Of a stretch of DNA of 64,000 bases, positions 32,763 through 41,343 are shown in pieces (the first letter of the stretch is position 1; each line of letters opens with the position of its first letter). The notes below the pieces were generated by a model that saw only the letters and a program-made list of their open reading frames with translations, was not told the DNA's origin and made no database searches. The DNA is from an uncultured Clostridia bacterium (GTDB lineage: Bacteria; Bacillota; Clostridia; Oscillospirales; Acutalibacteraceae), in the NCBI GenBank assembly GCA_937876205.1, contig CALEII010000030.1, positions 43,948 to 107,947 on the forward strand, in the 5' to 3' direction. Both the position numbers and the translations under genes were made by a program.

Positions 32763-32791
32763 TTGAATTTATGAGCAGATTGTGATATAAT
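32763..32791 (+). promoter_or_regulatory. Promoter of the GH78-like gene
   Basis: TTGAAT (32763-32768) and TATAAT (32786-32791), 17 nt apart. Confidence 0.65.
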
Positions 32792-32864
32792 AATCTTGAT
32801 ACATATTCTGGAAGAGTTTTTCAGCTGAAATATGTTTTTTACCGAGTATAAATCGGAGGTTACT

Positions 32865-35195
32865 ATGCAGATTTTACAGACAATTATATCTTATCTCGCA
32901 ATAGCTGCAGCTTTTATATCATCACTTTTTTCGTGGGGGGAAACATCAATGATACCGTATAAAAATGAATATACTGTTCCCGACAGTATTCCTGAATACA
33001 AGGTGATTTCAACCCAAGAGAAATCTGACTGGACTGCAAAATGGATATGGGATAAGGAGAACCTGACAGAAAAAAATGTCTGGATGTGCTTTAATAAACA
33101 GATAAGTCTTGAAAAGAAGCCCGAAAAGATTGTTGCTCATATTTCGGCTGACTCAAAATACTGGCTTTACATAAACGGTGAAAGAGTTGTTTATGAGGGA
33201 AGCGTGAAGCGTGGTCCTGAAAAAAACAGCGGATATTATGACAGTATTGATATTGCGCCCTATCTCAAAGAGGGCAGCAATTCAATCTGCGCTCTTGTGT
33301 GGTACTGGGACAATGAAACAAGCTATTCATACAACAGCAGCGGTCAGGGAGGATTTATTTTTGAAGCTGCAGGCGACGGTATAAACATAGCTTCAGACAG
33401 CAGCTGGAAGGTAAAAAGACACAGCGCTTTCATTGACAGCCCTCTTTATCCGCCCAACTACAGACTGCCCGAATACAGCATCTGTTTTGATGCAAGGGAA
33501 GATATGGGCGACTGGATGAATGCAGATTATGATACATCTTTATGGGAAAATGCAACGGAGTATGCCGTTGGCGGTGAGGGTGCCTACGGTAAGCTTTATC
33601 CCAGAGGAATTCCGTTTCTTAAGGATTACGGACTTAAAGAATATGAGAATTCAGGTGATTATGAAAACTATACCGTAAAAAAGCTATTCGGTGAAAAAAT
33701 CACTGTCGATGTTCCCTATAACGCACAGCTTACCCCCTATCTTAAAATTGTTGCTCCTGCAGGGAAAAAGATTCGTATAACAACAGAGAATACTCTTATC
33801 GGCGCAGTATCTGCAACATATATAACAAAAGAGGGTGAGCAGGAATTTGAGACTCCGGGTTGGTTTAACGGTGAGCATATCACATATAAAATCCCCCGAG
33901 GTGTAGAAGTCATTTCTCTTATGTACCGTGAAACGGGCTATAACAGCTCATTCTGCGGTGACTTCAGGTGCGATGATGAATTTCTCAATTCTCTTTGGCA
34001 GAAATCCCTGCGTACTCTCTATGTTACAATGCGTGATAATTATATGGACTGTCCCGACAGAGAAAGAGCTCAGTGGTGGGGCGATGTCACAAGTGAAATG
34101 ATTATGACGATGTACTCTATGGACGCAGATTCCTATCTGCTGTATCAGAAGGGTGTCGAGGCAATGCTTTCTCACATTGATGACACAAAGGTGCTTCAGA
34201 CCGTTGTTCCTATAAGCGGTGACTATTTTGAGCTTCCCGTTCAGCAGCTTGCAGGAATTGTCGGATTTTTTACATATTATGAATATACGGGTGACAAGGC
34301 ATTTCTTGAAAAGGTCTATGATGCTTCCGTTGATTATCTGAAGCTCTGGGAAATCGGCGAAAATAAGCTTGTCGTTCATCGCAGCGGCTCGTGGGACTGG
34401 CCCGACTGGGGCTCAAAGGCTGATATGACGGCAATAGAAAATGCCTGGGTTTACTATGCCCTTTCTGCAACTGAGAAAATGGCTGACGTTCTGGGAAAAG
34501 ATGAAGATATATCATTTTTCGCCGAAAGGAAAAAGACTGTCGCTCAGGGTTATAAGGCTCTCTGGACTGAAGAAGGCTTTAAAAGTGACGAAGCAAAAGA
34601 GCCCGATGACAGAGCCAATGCACTTGCAGTTCTGTCGGGTCTTGCAGAAAAAGAGCAGTATGAAACCATCACAAATGTGCTGATAAATACCAAAAATTCA
34701 AGTCCGTATATGGAATATTATGTTCTTGAAGCCCTTTGTAAAATGGACGAATATGAAGCCGCAAGAGACAGAATCAAGGACAGATATAATGATATGATGT
34801 GCGAGGATTATTCTACTCTCTGGGAATTCTGGGAGGTCTGGCAGGGTACAAAGAATCACGCATGGAGCGGCGGACCGCTTGTTATAATGAGCAAGCATTT
34901 TGCAGGCATCACGCCTCTTGAGGCAGGCTATGAAAAGGTTAAAATTGAGCCTGAATACACCTTGTCTGACAGTATGACCTGTACGGTTCCGAGTGTAAAG
35001 GGGCTCATTACACTGAAATATGAAAAGACCGACGGTGAGTATGTTGTTGACCTTTCAATTCCTCAGGGTATGAATACGGTTTTATATGTACCTGAAAATG
35101 CTGTTGTAAATATCAATAAAGAAGCTTATTACAAAAACGGTGAATATGTAAAAGGTGAAACCGGCAATGTGGAGATTGCAGAAAAAATATTCTGA
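32865..35195 (+). CDS. GH78-type alpha-L-rhamnosidase-like glycosidase
   Basis: A 776-residue protein started at the ATG 32865 (CGGAGG just upstream). A hydrophobic N-terminus (IISYLAIAAAFISSLF) suggests a signal or membrane anchor. Two N-terminal beta-sandwich domains carry WTAKWIW and SADSKYWLYINGERV, as in bacterial rhamnosidases. The (alpha/alpha)6 catalytic part begins near residue 365 and has YMDCPDRERAQWWGD, the hallmark acidic motif of GH78, and later SWDWPDWG and WEFWE. It ends with a C-terminal beta-sandwich (KVKIEPEY...GLITLKYEK). It probably releases rhamnose from plant or bacterial polysaccharides at the surface. Monocistronic. Confidence 0.85.
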   Translation: MQILQTIISYLAIAAAFISSLFSWGETSMIPYKNEYTVPDSIPEYKVISTQEKSDWTAKWIWDKENLTEKNVWMCFNKQISLEKKPEKIVAHISADSKYWLYINGERVVYEGSVKRGPEKNSGYYDSIDIAPYLKEGSNSICALVWYWDNETSYSYNSSGQGGFIFEAAGDGINIASDSSWKVKRHSAFIDSPLYPPNYRLPEYSICFDAREDMGDWMNADYDTSLWENATEYAVGGEGAYGKLYPRGIPFLKDYGLKEYENSGDYENYTVKKLFGEKITVDVPYNAQLTPYLKIVAPAGKKIRITTENTLIGAVSATYITKEGEQEFETPGWFNGEHITYKIPRGVEVISLMYRETGYNSSFCGDFRCDDEFLNSLWQKSLRTLYVTMRDNYMDCPDRERAQWWGDVTSEMIMTMYSMDADSYLLYQKGVEAMLSHIDDTKVLQTVVPISGDYFELPVQQLAGIVGFFTYYEYTGDKAFLEKVYDASVDYLKLWEIGENKLVVHRSGSWDWPDWGSKADMTAIENAWVYYALSATEKMADVLGKDEDISFFAERKKTVAQGYKALWTEEGFKSDEAKEPDDRANALAVLSGLAEKEQYETITNVLINTKNSSPYMEYYVLEALCKMDEYEAARDRIKDRYNDMMCEDYSTLWEFWEVWQGTKNHAWSGGPLVIMSKHFAGITPLEAGYEKVKIEPEYTLSDSMTCTVPSVKGLITLKYEKTDGEYVVDLSIPQGMNTVLYVPENAVVNINKEAYYKNGEYVKGETGNVEIAEKIF

Positions 35196-35210
35196 TATTT
35201 GTTTGTACGA

Positions 35211-35240
35211 AAAAAAACTGCTCTTTCGAGCAGTTTTTTT
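35211..35240. terminator. Bidirectional terminator
   Basis: AAAAAAACTGCTC pairs with GAGCAGTTTTTTT around TTTC, between convergent genes, so it serves both. Confidence 0.9.
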
Positions 35241-35271
35241 GCTGTATGTTTACTGTGTAAAAAGCTTGTGT

Positions 35272-35823
35272 TTATAAAAGCTTCATTCCGAAGGCAATGT
35301 CGTCACCTTGAATTTCAAGCTCAGTGAAGCCGTATTTTTTATAAAAACTGCAAGCGTTTGTGTTGCAGGTGCCTGTTGTAAGCATAACTCCCTTTATACC
35401 CTTTGAAGCAAGGTGCTCAGAAAGAGTTTTCAGCAGTTTTCCGCCCCAGCCCTGACGGTGGTATTCGGGCAGAATGTCTATGTGCAGGTGAGCAGGGTAG
35501 TCAGCCTTGTATTTATTCTGCAATATGGTTGATTCCTTTGCCCATTTGTAATTTTCTTCACCGAGATGCGCTGTCAGAGGAAGATATTCCTTGTCAAAAA
35601 CAGTTTTATATCTGTCATAGTCCTGCGTACAGATTATGTAACCGACAGCTTTGCCTGCGTCATCAAGAACAAAGCAGTTTTCCGGCTCCTTTTCGATGTA
35701 GTAGTCGCAGAAGGTGTGAAGTATAAATTCACTCATCACGGCATCAGGTTCAGTTCCCTCACTGTTAAGGCACGCAAAGCGCACACCGTCAAAGTCTCTG
35801 TTTTCATATTTTCTTATAAGCAT
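35272..35823 (-). CDS. GNAT-family N-acetyltransferase
   Basis: A 183-residue acetyltransferase. I start it at the ATG 35823 (AGGTG about 8 nt upstream). The acetyl-CoA site motif A is LHIDILPEYHRQGWGGKLLKTL (core HRQGWGGKLL, about residues 125-134), followed by GVMLTTGTCNTNACSFYKKYGF, the family's motif B. The substrate (amine or protein N-terminus) is not predictable. The O-GlcNAcase-like acetyltransferase branch is one relative with similar length. It converges on the GH78 gene and has no operon partner. Confidence 0.88.
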   Translation of the reverse strand: MLIRKYENRDFDGVRFACLNSEGTEPDAVMSEFILHTFCDYYIEKEPENCFVLDDAGKAVGYIICTQDYDRYKTVFDKEYLPLTAHLGEENYKWAKESTILQNKYKADYPAHLHIDILPEYHRQGWGGKLLKTLSEHLASKGIKGVMLTTGTCNTNACSFYKKYGFTELEIQGDDIAFGMKLL

Positions 35824-35914
35824 AGCTATCACCTGCGTAACAGTCCGTTTTAAATTATGATATAGAATAATCACAAAAAAATCAATGCGTTTTTCACAAT
35901 TTTTATTATAAGAA

Positions 35915-35942
35915 TTGCAAACCGGAAAAAATAGTGTATAAT
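35915..35942 (+). promoter_or_regulatory. Promoter of the GlcNAc operon
   Basis: TTGCAA (35915-35920) and TATAAT (35937-35942), 16 nt apart, ahead of the kinase gene. Confidence 0.65.
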
Positions 35943-35980
35943 TTCAATATAGAAGATTTACGCAAAGGGCAGACAGGACT

Positions 35981-36877
35981 ATGAAATATTACCTCGGTAT
36001 AGACGGCGGCGGAACAAAAACAGCGGCAGCCGTATCTGATGAAAACGGCAATATAATACTCAGAAAGTCAGGCAGAACAATCAATTTTTATTCCGTCGGA
36101 ATGGAAAAAGCAAGGGAGAATCTTGCTGCTGTTATGGCTGAAATTACAGCTTCGTTGGGCGAGGCTGTATTTGAAGCTGCCTTTATCGGCTGTTCTGCTC
36201 TTGATAAAGAGGCAGACTCTCAGCTTATTCTGAGCCTTTGCGGCGGCATAATAAATGCCCTGAAAATCAGAATGCACAGCGATGTCTATATTGCGCTCAG
36301 GGCAGTAGGTGATGTTGACTGGCCCTGTGTCGCTGTCTGCGGTACGGGGTCGATGGCTGTTGCAGAGGATATTAACGGGCAACTGTGTGTCAGAGGCGGC
36401 TGGGGACACATTCTCGGTGATGAGGGGTCAGGCTATTCAATCGCAGTTGAAGCGCTGAAAGCCTGTTGCATACTTTGCGATGAGGGAAAGAAAACTCAGC
36501 TTGTAAGCAGTGCTGAGGAATACTTCGGTGTTGACAGTTTCCGAGATATAATTGATATTATTTATTCAAAGGAAACAACAAAGGATGTTGTTGCAGGGTT
36601 TGCGGTGAATGTTGACTCTCTCGCACAGTCAGGTGATGAAAAAGCAGAAGCAATAATTATTACTCAGGCTCAGAAATTCTCAGAAACAGTTCTGTCTCTT
36701 CTTGATGAAATCCGGTGCTGCTCAGTGCTCGGACTTCACGGCGGACTGTTCCGGCACAGCAGAATTTTCACAGACAGCTTTGTCGAAAGCATAAGAAAAA
36801 AATATCCGGAGCTTGAAATTCGGACTCTTATAACACCTGCTGAGGAAAGTGCCGTGGCAGAAGCGAGGAAGCTGTGA
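35981..36877 (+). CDS. BadF/BadG/NagK-type N-acetylglucosamine kinase
   Basis: A 298-residue sugar kinase of the ASKHA fold. The phosphate-1 loop is GIDGGGTKTAAAVSDENG at the N-terminus, phosphate-2 and adenosine regions are VCGTGSMAV (about 118-126) and GGWGHILGDEGSGY (about 141-154), and a late GLHGG closes the nucleotide site. The family phosphorylates N-acetylglucosamine or related amino sugars. It overlaps the SIS gene by one base, and a GH84 gene follows, so it likely phosphorylates the GlcNAc released by that enzyme. Confidence 0.87.
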   Translation: MKYYLGIDGGGTKTAAAVSDENGNIILRKSGRTINFYSVGMEKARENLAAVMAEITASLGEAVFEAAFIGCSALDKEADSQLILSLCGGIINALKIRMHSDVYIALRAVGDVDWPCVAVCGTGSMAVAEDINGQLCVRGGWGHILGDEGSGYSIAVEALKACCILCDEGKKTQLVSSAEEYFGVDSFRDIIDIIYSKETTKDVVAGFAVNVDSLAQSGDEKAEAIIITQAQKFSETVLSLLDEIRCCSVLGLHGGLFRHSRIFTDSFVESIRKKYPELEIRTLITPAEESAVAEARKL

Positions 36878-37614
36878 TGAAAAAATATCTTGAATACATA
36901 GACAATGTCAGCCGTATAATTGAAAAAATATCTTCATACGGTGCAGAAAGTATAGAAAAGTCCGCTGAGCTTTTTGCTTCTGCACTGATAAACGGCAGAC
37001 GCATTTATCTTTTCGGTACAGGTCATTCACATATGCTTGCAGAGGAGCTTTTTTACAGAGCAGGAGGGCTTGTGAATATTCAGCCTGTTCTGATTGAGCC
37101 TCTTATGCTTCATATCTCAGCTTCGGGAAGCACACTTGCAGAGCGTGAAGAGGGAATTGCAGAGAAAATATTCAGTGATTATGCAATGAGTGAAAAAGAT
37201 ACTGTTGTTATTATCTCGAACTCAGGCAGAAACGGCGTTGTTATTGATATGGCACTGCTCTGTAAGCAGAGAGGACTGAATGTAATTGCTCTTACCAATA
37301 CCGAGCATACATATTCGGGAGAATCAAGGCACAGAAGCGGAAAACGCCTTTGTGAAATTGCCGATATTGTGCTTGATAACGGCGGCTGTGTCGGTGATGC
37401 CTGCATTGAGGTTGAAAATATCAAAGGAAAAATCTGCCCCACATCAACCGTGTGCGGTGCATTGATTCTCAACGCCGTGGTTGCACAGGCTGTTGAAATC
37501 TGTGCACAGCAAGGCTTTCATCCTGACCATTTTGCAAGCTCCAACATCGACGGCGGAGATGAAATAAATAACAGATTGGTTGAAAAATACAAAAAGGAGA
37601 TAAGACACCTGTGA
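36877..37614 (+). CDS. SIS-domain protein (amino-sugar phosphate binding)
   Basis: A 245-residue SIS protein; the ATG at 36877 shares its A with the stop of the kinase. It has the SIS loops FGTGHSHMLAEELFYRAGG (about 45-63) and VVIISNSGRNGVVIDM (about 107-122). The pattern matches the YbbI/UPF0309 or MurQ-like group rather than glucosamine-6-phosphate synthase. In context it should act on GlcNAc-6-phosphate or a related ether or ester, but the reaction is not established by sequence. A GTGA junction couples it to the next gene. Confidence 0.8.
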   Translation: MKKYLEYIDNVSRIIEKISSYGAESIEKSAELFASALINGRRIYLFGTGHSHMLAEELFYRAGGLVNIQPVLIEPLMLHISASGSTLAEREEGIAEKIFSDYAMSEKDTVVIISNSGRNGVVIDMALLCKQRGLNVIALTNTEHTYSGESRHRSGKRLCEIADIVLDNGGCVGDACIEVENIKGKICPTSTVCGALILNAVVAQAVEICAQQGFHPDHFASSNIDGGDEINNRLVEKYKKEIRHL

Positions 37615-39251
37615 TATATCCCGTACCGCAAAAAAATAACCTCAACGGCAATTGTGTTCAGCCTGATGCTGTCTGTGTTGACGGAGAATACAAGGCTCTC
37701 GCAGAGCGTATTCTTACTGAACAGGGGATTTCCGTCTCAGGTAATTATGCCGTTGAAATAAAAATCAGCGACAGCAGAAAAACAACATATATTGATGAGC
37801 TTTCACGCCTGAGTGACGAAAAATACATCATAACCGCAGACAGTGACAGGGTTGTTGTTGAGGCATCGTGCAAAAGAGGAGTATTCCGTGCCGTGAATAC
37901 CCTTGCAAAGCTTATTGTCTCGGGTGAACTCAGAACGGGCACGCTTGAGGACTACCCTCTGACAGAGCAAAGAGGTTATATTGAAGGCTTTTACGGACCG
38001 ACCTGGAAGCAGGAAAAGCGTCTTTCAGTTATGCGTCTTATGGCACAGTACGGAATGAACAGCTATTATTACGCACCAAAGGACGATGAATACCACAGGG
38101 CAAAATGGAGTGAGCCGTACCCTGAAAAGGAGCTTTCAGAGCTGAAATGTCTTTTTGATACAGCCCGTGAAAATGAACTTGATGTCTTCTGGTGCGCAGG
38201 TCCCGGACTTACTTACAGATATACAAGCGAAAAGGATTTTGATGCGCTTATTGCAAAGTATAAGAATGTATATTCAGTCGGAGTCAGGAATTTCGGTCTT
38301 CTGCTTGATGATATTCCCTCTGATTTTCAGTATGAAGAAGACGCAAGGGCATATGACGGAATCGTTAATGCACACACTGACCTTATAAACAAGGTGTATT
38401 CTGCACTGAAGGCTTTTGATTCCTGCATAACTCTGACTGTCTGTCCCACGCAGTATTTCGGTCAGGCAGATGATTACTATATAAGCAGATTCGGTACGGG
38501 CATACCTGCAGATGTCAGAATTTTCTGGACAGGCAGAGAAATCTGTTCAACCTTTCTGACCTGCCGTGAGGCTGATGACTTTACCCGTGCAACTGCACAC
38601 AGACCTCTTTATTGGGATAATTATCCCGTTAACGATGCAGAAATGTTTCAGGAAATGCACCTTGGTGCCGTAAAGGGCAGAGACAGGGAGCTCTACAGAC
38701 ACTGCGAGGGACTTATTGCCAATGTAATGGAGTATGCAGAGTGCTCAAAAATCCCTCTTATGACCATTGCCGATTATTTGTGGAATCCCTTGGCGTATGA
38801 CAGTGAAAAGTCACTGAAAAATGCGCAGAAAGTGATACTCGGTGACAAAGCAGAAATATTCAGATATATTGCAGACCATCTGTGTGTATCCTGCGTTTCC
38901 CGTCACGGCTCCGAGATGATGAGCGAAATACTGTCATATCTGAGTTTTCTTATGGCGACAGGTGAGAGGGAAAAGGCAACTGCCGAATTCAGACTTTATA
39001 ACGCAAAAATGCGTGAATGTCTTGCAGCTGTAAGCGATTCATCGGTAGACCTTTTTGCTGAAATAAAAAAATGGGTAAAAAAATTCTCAATGTGCTGTGA
39101 CCTGCTTGATGCAATTCTTGCCGTGTGGGAAGAAAACACGCCCGGGAACAAGCAGAGTCTTGCACTGCTTCTTGACAGATATAATTCTGATGCCGTTATT
39201 CTCACCGGCTTTTGTCTGCGAGAGACGGCAGAAAAAACTCTTTTGTTATAA
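37611..39251 (+). CDS. GH84 beta-N-acetylglucosaminidase (O-GlcNAcase-like), cytoplasmic
   Basis: A 546-residue protein starting with GTG at 37611, which overlaps the previous stop (GTGA). The N-terminal GH20b-like domain (about 1-115) precedes the barrel, which opens with GYIEGFYGPTWKQEKRL and YYYAPKDDEYHRAKW, a strong GH84 signature. The catalytic Asp pair is in LLDDIPSDF (D233 and D234). GH84 uses the substrate acetamido group as nucleophile to remove terminal beta-GlcNAc. No signal peptide is present, so it acts on imported oligosaccharides or glycopeptides. The kinase and SIS gene then process the released sugar. Confidence 0.92.
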   Translation: MIYPVPQKNNLNGNCVQPDAVCVDGEYKALAERILTEQGISVSGNYAVEIKISDSRKTTYIDELSRLSDEKYIITADSDRVVVEASCKRGVFRAVNTLAKLIVSGELRTGTLEDYPLTEQRGYIEGFYGPTWKQEKRLSVMRLMAQYGMNSYYYAPKDDEYHRAKWSEPYPEKELSELKCLFDTARENELDVFWCAGPGLTYRYTSEKDFDALIAKYKNVYSVGVRNFGLLLDDIPSDFQYEEDARAYDGIVNAHTDLINKVYSALKAFDSCITLTVCPTQYFGQADDYYISRFGTGIPADVRIFWTGREICSTFLTCREADDFTRATAHRPLYWDNYPVNDAEMFQEMHLGAVKGRDRELYRHCEGLIANVMEYAECSKIPLMTIADYLWNPLAYDSEKSLKNAQKVILGDKAEIFRYIADHLCVSCVSRHGSEMMSEILSYLSFLMATGEREKATAEFRLYNAKMRECLAAVSDSSVDLFAEIKKWVKKFSMCCDLLDAILAVWEENTPGNKQSLALLLDRYNSDAVILTGFCLRETAEKTLLL

Positions 39252-39311
39252 GCGGTCAGATGCCATCAAGAAGCTGTGGGGCTTCGGACCCGATATAAAA
39301 ATATTTTTCTA

Positions 39312-39340
39312 TAGACAAAAAGCGTTTTATCGTGTATAAT
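39312..39340 (+). promoter_or_regulatory. Promoter of the GH5 gene
   Basis: TAGACA (39312-39317) and TATAAT (39335-39340), 17 nt apart. Confidence 0.6.
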
Positions 39341-39371
39341 AAAATGGAAAATTATAACGGAGGCGGAATTT

Positions 39372-40835
39372 ATGAAAAAAACACTCTCTATACTTCTCGC
39401 TGTGCTTCTCACTGTTTCTGCAGTGATGCCGGTATTTTCTGTTGCTGCGTTTGCTGAAGACAATGTTGTGATTCACGCAGAAGACGCACTTCACACAGAG
39501 GGCTACAGAATTGTCAATGCAAAGGGCGAAGATGTTTTCCTTAAAGGTCTCAATCTCGGTGGCTGGCTTATTATGGAAGACTGGTTCTGTCCTGTTGACA
39601 ACGACGCTACAGGCGATGTGTATACATATCAGGTCCTTGAAGAGCGTTTCGGCACAGAAAAGACATATGAGCTTATGAATATCTATCAGGATAACTGGAT
39701 TGTTGAAACCGACTTCAAGAACATTGCAGATATGGGCTTCAACTGTGTCAGAATTCCTTTCTGGTACAGAAACTTCCAGTCTGATACAAACGGCACCTGG
39801 ATTCTTGATGAAAACGGTGAAATTGACCTTTCAAGACTTGAATGGGCAGTTGAAATGTGCCGTAAATACGGTCTGTATGCTATTCTTGACCTTCACGCTG
39901 CAAACGGTGTTCAGGGCTATGCTGACCACGCAGGCCACAAGAATGATTATCATTTCTTTGACCGTAACGAAAAGGGTGAATGGTACAGACAGCAGGCTGT
40001 TGAACTGTGGAAGGTTATTGCCGAGCGATTCAAGGGCGACCCTGCAGTAGGTATGTTTGACCTTATCAATGAGCCTATGTGCAATGTGCCTATGGTAAAC
40101 AGAATTCATTCATACATCTGGGAATACTATGATATGTGTTATGACGCAATCAGAGCAATTGACCCTGACAGAATGATTACAATGACAGGTACATGGAGTG
40201 TTGATAAGCTTCCCGATCCCGATGATTACGGCTGGGAAAATGTTGTTTATCAGTATCATCAGTACGATAAGAATGAGTCTGACTACACAACAAGAATTGC
40301 AAACGGTTGGGCCTGCTTCTATAATGTGCCTCAGTTCGCAGGTGAATTCCATCCCGTAGGTGACAATGTAACACTTGAGTTTGCAATTGATGCCTATAAT
40401 TCAAATGACGTTGTATGGACACTCTGGACATATAAGGGCTATAACAGCTGGGCAGCCTGGGCAGACTGGTTCTGCTACGGCAGTACAGCAGACAAATACA
40501 AGGTTGATCTTCATAACGACAGTTATGAAACAATTGCATATAAATGGGGCGAAGTGATGCAGACAAACAGCGGTACCTTCTATGAAGGTCAGCTTTTCAA
40601 GGTTGCAAAGCAGTTCCTCCCCGGTGCAAAGGTAGAGGCTGTACCCTTCAACACTCAGGCTGATGTTGACAGCTATGTTGCAGGTGAAGTTATCAAGGGC
40701 AGCTACAACGGCAAGAATATCTGTCCCACATGCGATATGTTTGCTTCACTTGTTGATGTACCTCTGTTCGGTGCTATTTTCCGTTGGCTTCATTCACTTA
40801 TTCATTCAATCTCAACGGGCAACAATATGAAATAA
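39372..40835 (+). CDS. Secreted GH5 glycosidase (exo-beta-1,3-glucanase/cellulase-type)
   Basis: A 487-residue secreted enzyme with a clear signal peptide (KTLSILLAVLLTVSAVMP, cleavage near AFA). The barrel starts at FLKGLNLGGWLIMEDWFC, the LGGWL hallmark of the GH5 exo-1,3-glucanase-related branch. The acid/base is E234 in LINEPMCN and the nucleophile is E325 in FAGEFHP. After the catalytic domain, from about residue 430, comes a short CPTC pair and a hydrophobic/amphipathic tail (VPLFGAIFRWLHSLIHSI) like the tails of other secreted proteins in this window. Monocistronic. It probably cuts beta-glucans outside the cell. Confidence 0.9.
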   Translation: MKKTLSILLAVLLTVSAVMPVFSVAAFAEDNVVIHAEDALHTEGYRIVNAKGEDVFLKGLNLGGWLIMEDWFCPVDNDATGDVYTYQVLEERFGTEKTYELMNIYQDNWIVETDFKNIADMGFNCVRIPFWYRNFQSDTNGTWILDENGEIDLSRLEWAVEMCRKYGLYAILDLHAANGVQGYADHAGHKNDYHFFDRNEKGEWYRQQAVELWKVIAERFKGDPAVGMFDLINEPMCNVPMVNRIHSYIWEYYDMCYDAIRAIDPDRMITMTGTWSVDKLPDPDDYGWENVVYQYHQYDKNESDYTTRIANGWACFYNVPQFAGEFHPVGDNVTLEFAIDAYNSNDVVWTLWTYKGYNSWAAWADWFCYGSTADKYKVDLHNDSYETIAYKWGEVMQTNSGTFYEGQLFKVAKQFLPGAKVEAVPFNTQADVDSYVAGEVIKGSYNGKNICPTCDMFASLVDVPLFGAIFRWLHSLIHSISTGNNMK

Positions 40836-40937
40836 CAACAATACATAAGCGGCAGCTGTCTTTCGGCAGTTGCCGTTTGTTTTTTTATTTCTGTTTGCTG
40901 TTTTTTTTAACAAAATGTAAATAAGGAAAAATAAGTG

Positions 40938-40966
40938 TTGACATTTTATTCCGTCAGTGGTACACT
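40938..40966 (+). promoter_or_regulatory. Strong promoter ahead of the leader peptide
   Basis: TTGACA (40938-40943) and TACACT (40961-40966), exactly 17 nt apart, 44 nt before the start codon at 41010. Confidence 0.75.
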
Positions 40967-41009
40967 CGGTACCGTTGTTAATAATTTTAAATGAAAGGAG
41001 ATGGACAAA

Positions 41010-41075
41010 ATGATGAATATGTTTATTATAACAACAAGCAAAGCCTGTGAAATTTTGTCCGTTTCTTGTTTTTAA
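41010..41075 (+). CDS. 21-residue leader or signal peptide upstream of ABC exporters
   Basis: A 22-codon frame beginning ATG ATG, with AAAGGAG 9 nt upstream and its own promoter. The product (MMNMFIITTSKACEILSVSC plus F) is hydrophobic with two Cys. It is followed within 15 nt by a terminator hairpin, and two ABC exporter genes start 270 nt later. It could be a regulatory leader for attenuation or a small exported peptide. No comparable peptide is known to me. Confidence 0.45.
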   Translation: MMNMFIITTSKACEILSVSCF

Positions 41076-41089
41076 TACGGATGATTTCT

Positions 41090-41118
41090 GCTCCGGCTTT
41101 GCGTCGGGGCGTTTTTTT
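41090..41118 (+). terminator. Terminator/attenuator after the leader peptide
   Basis: GCTCCG (41090-41095) pairs with CGGGGC (41105-41110), with one G-T pair, followed by seven T. It lies between the promoter and the ABC genes, so readthrough would control them unless they have another promoter. Confidence 0.75.
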
Positions 41119-41138
41119 GTTTTTAGGAGAAAACAAAC

Positions 41139-41330
41139 AATAATTTGTCGAGGTGCCCTCGACAAATTATTATAATTGAAAATTTAAAATTGAAAGTTGA
41201 AAATGAAGGTGGTTTTCCTTCGGAAAACATTATATAGAGCGTAGCGGAAAAGTGCGAAGCACTTCCGACACTTTCCATTTTCCATTTTCAATTTTCCATT
41301 CGAGCTCTGCTCGACAAATTCTGATTTATG
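41139..41330. repeat. Hairpin cluster upstream of the ABC operon
   Basis: It starts with a perfect 15-bp hairpin (41139-41153 with 41157-41171, loop TGC). A long imperfect inverted repeat follows: TTGAAAATTTAAAATTGAAA near 41176 and TTTCCATTTTCAATTTTCC near 41275-41297. The repeat encloses small hairpins such as GTTTTCC/GGAAAAC and AAGTGC/GCACTT. CTCGACAAATT recurs at 41319 and can compete for pairing with the first arm. No coding potential. Confidence 0.55.
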
Positions 41331-41343
41331 AAAGGAGAAAAGT

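Noticed and set aside
40177..40566. 129-residue minus-strand frame within the GH5 gene
   Set aside because: Antisense shadow of a gene with catalytic motifs in the other strand; no independent ribosome site or domain.
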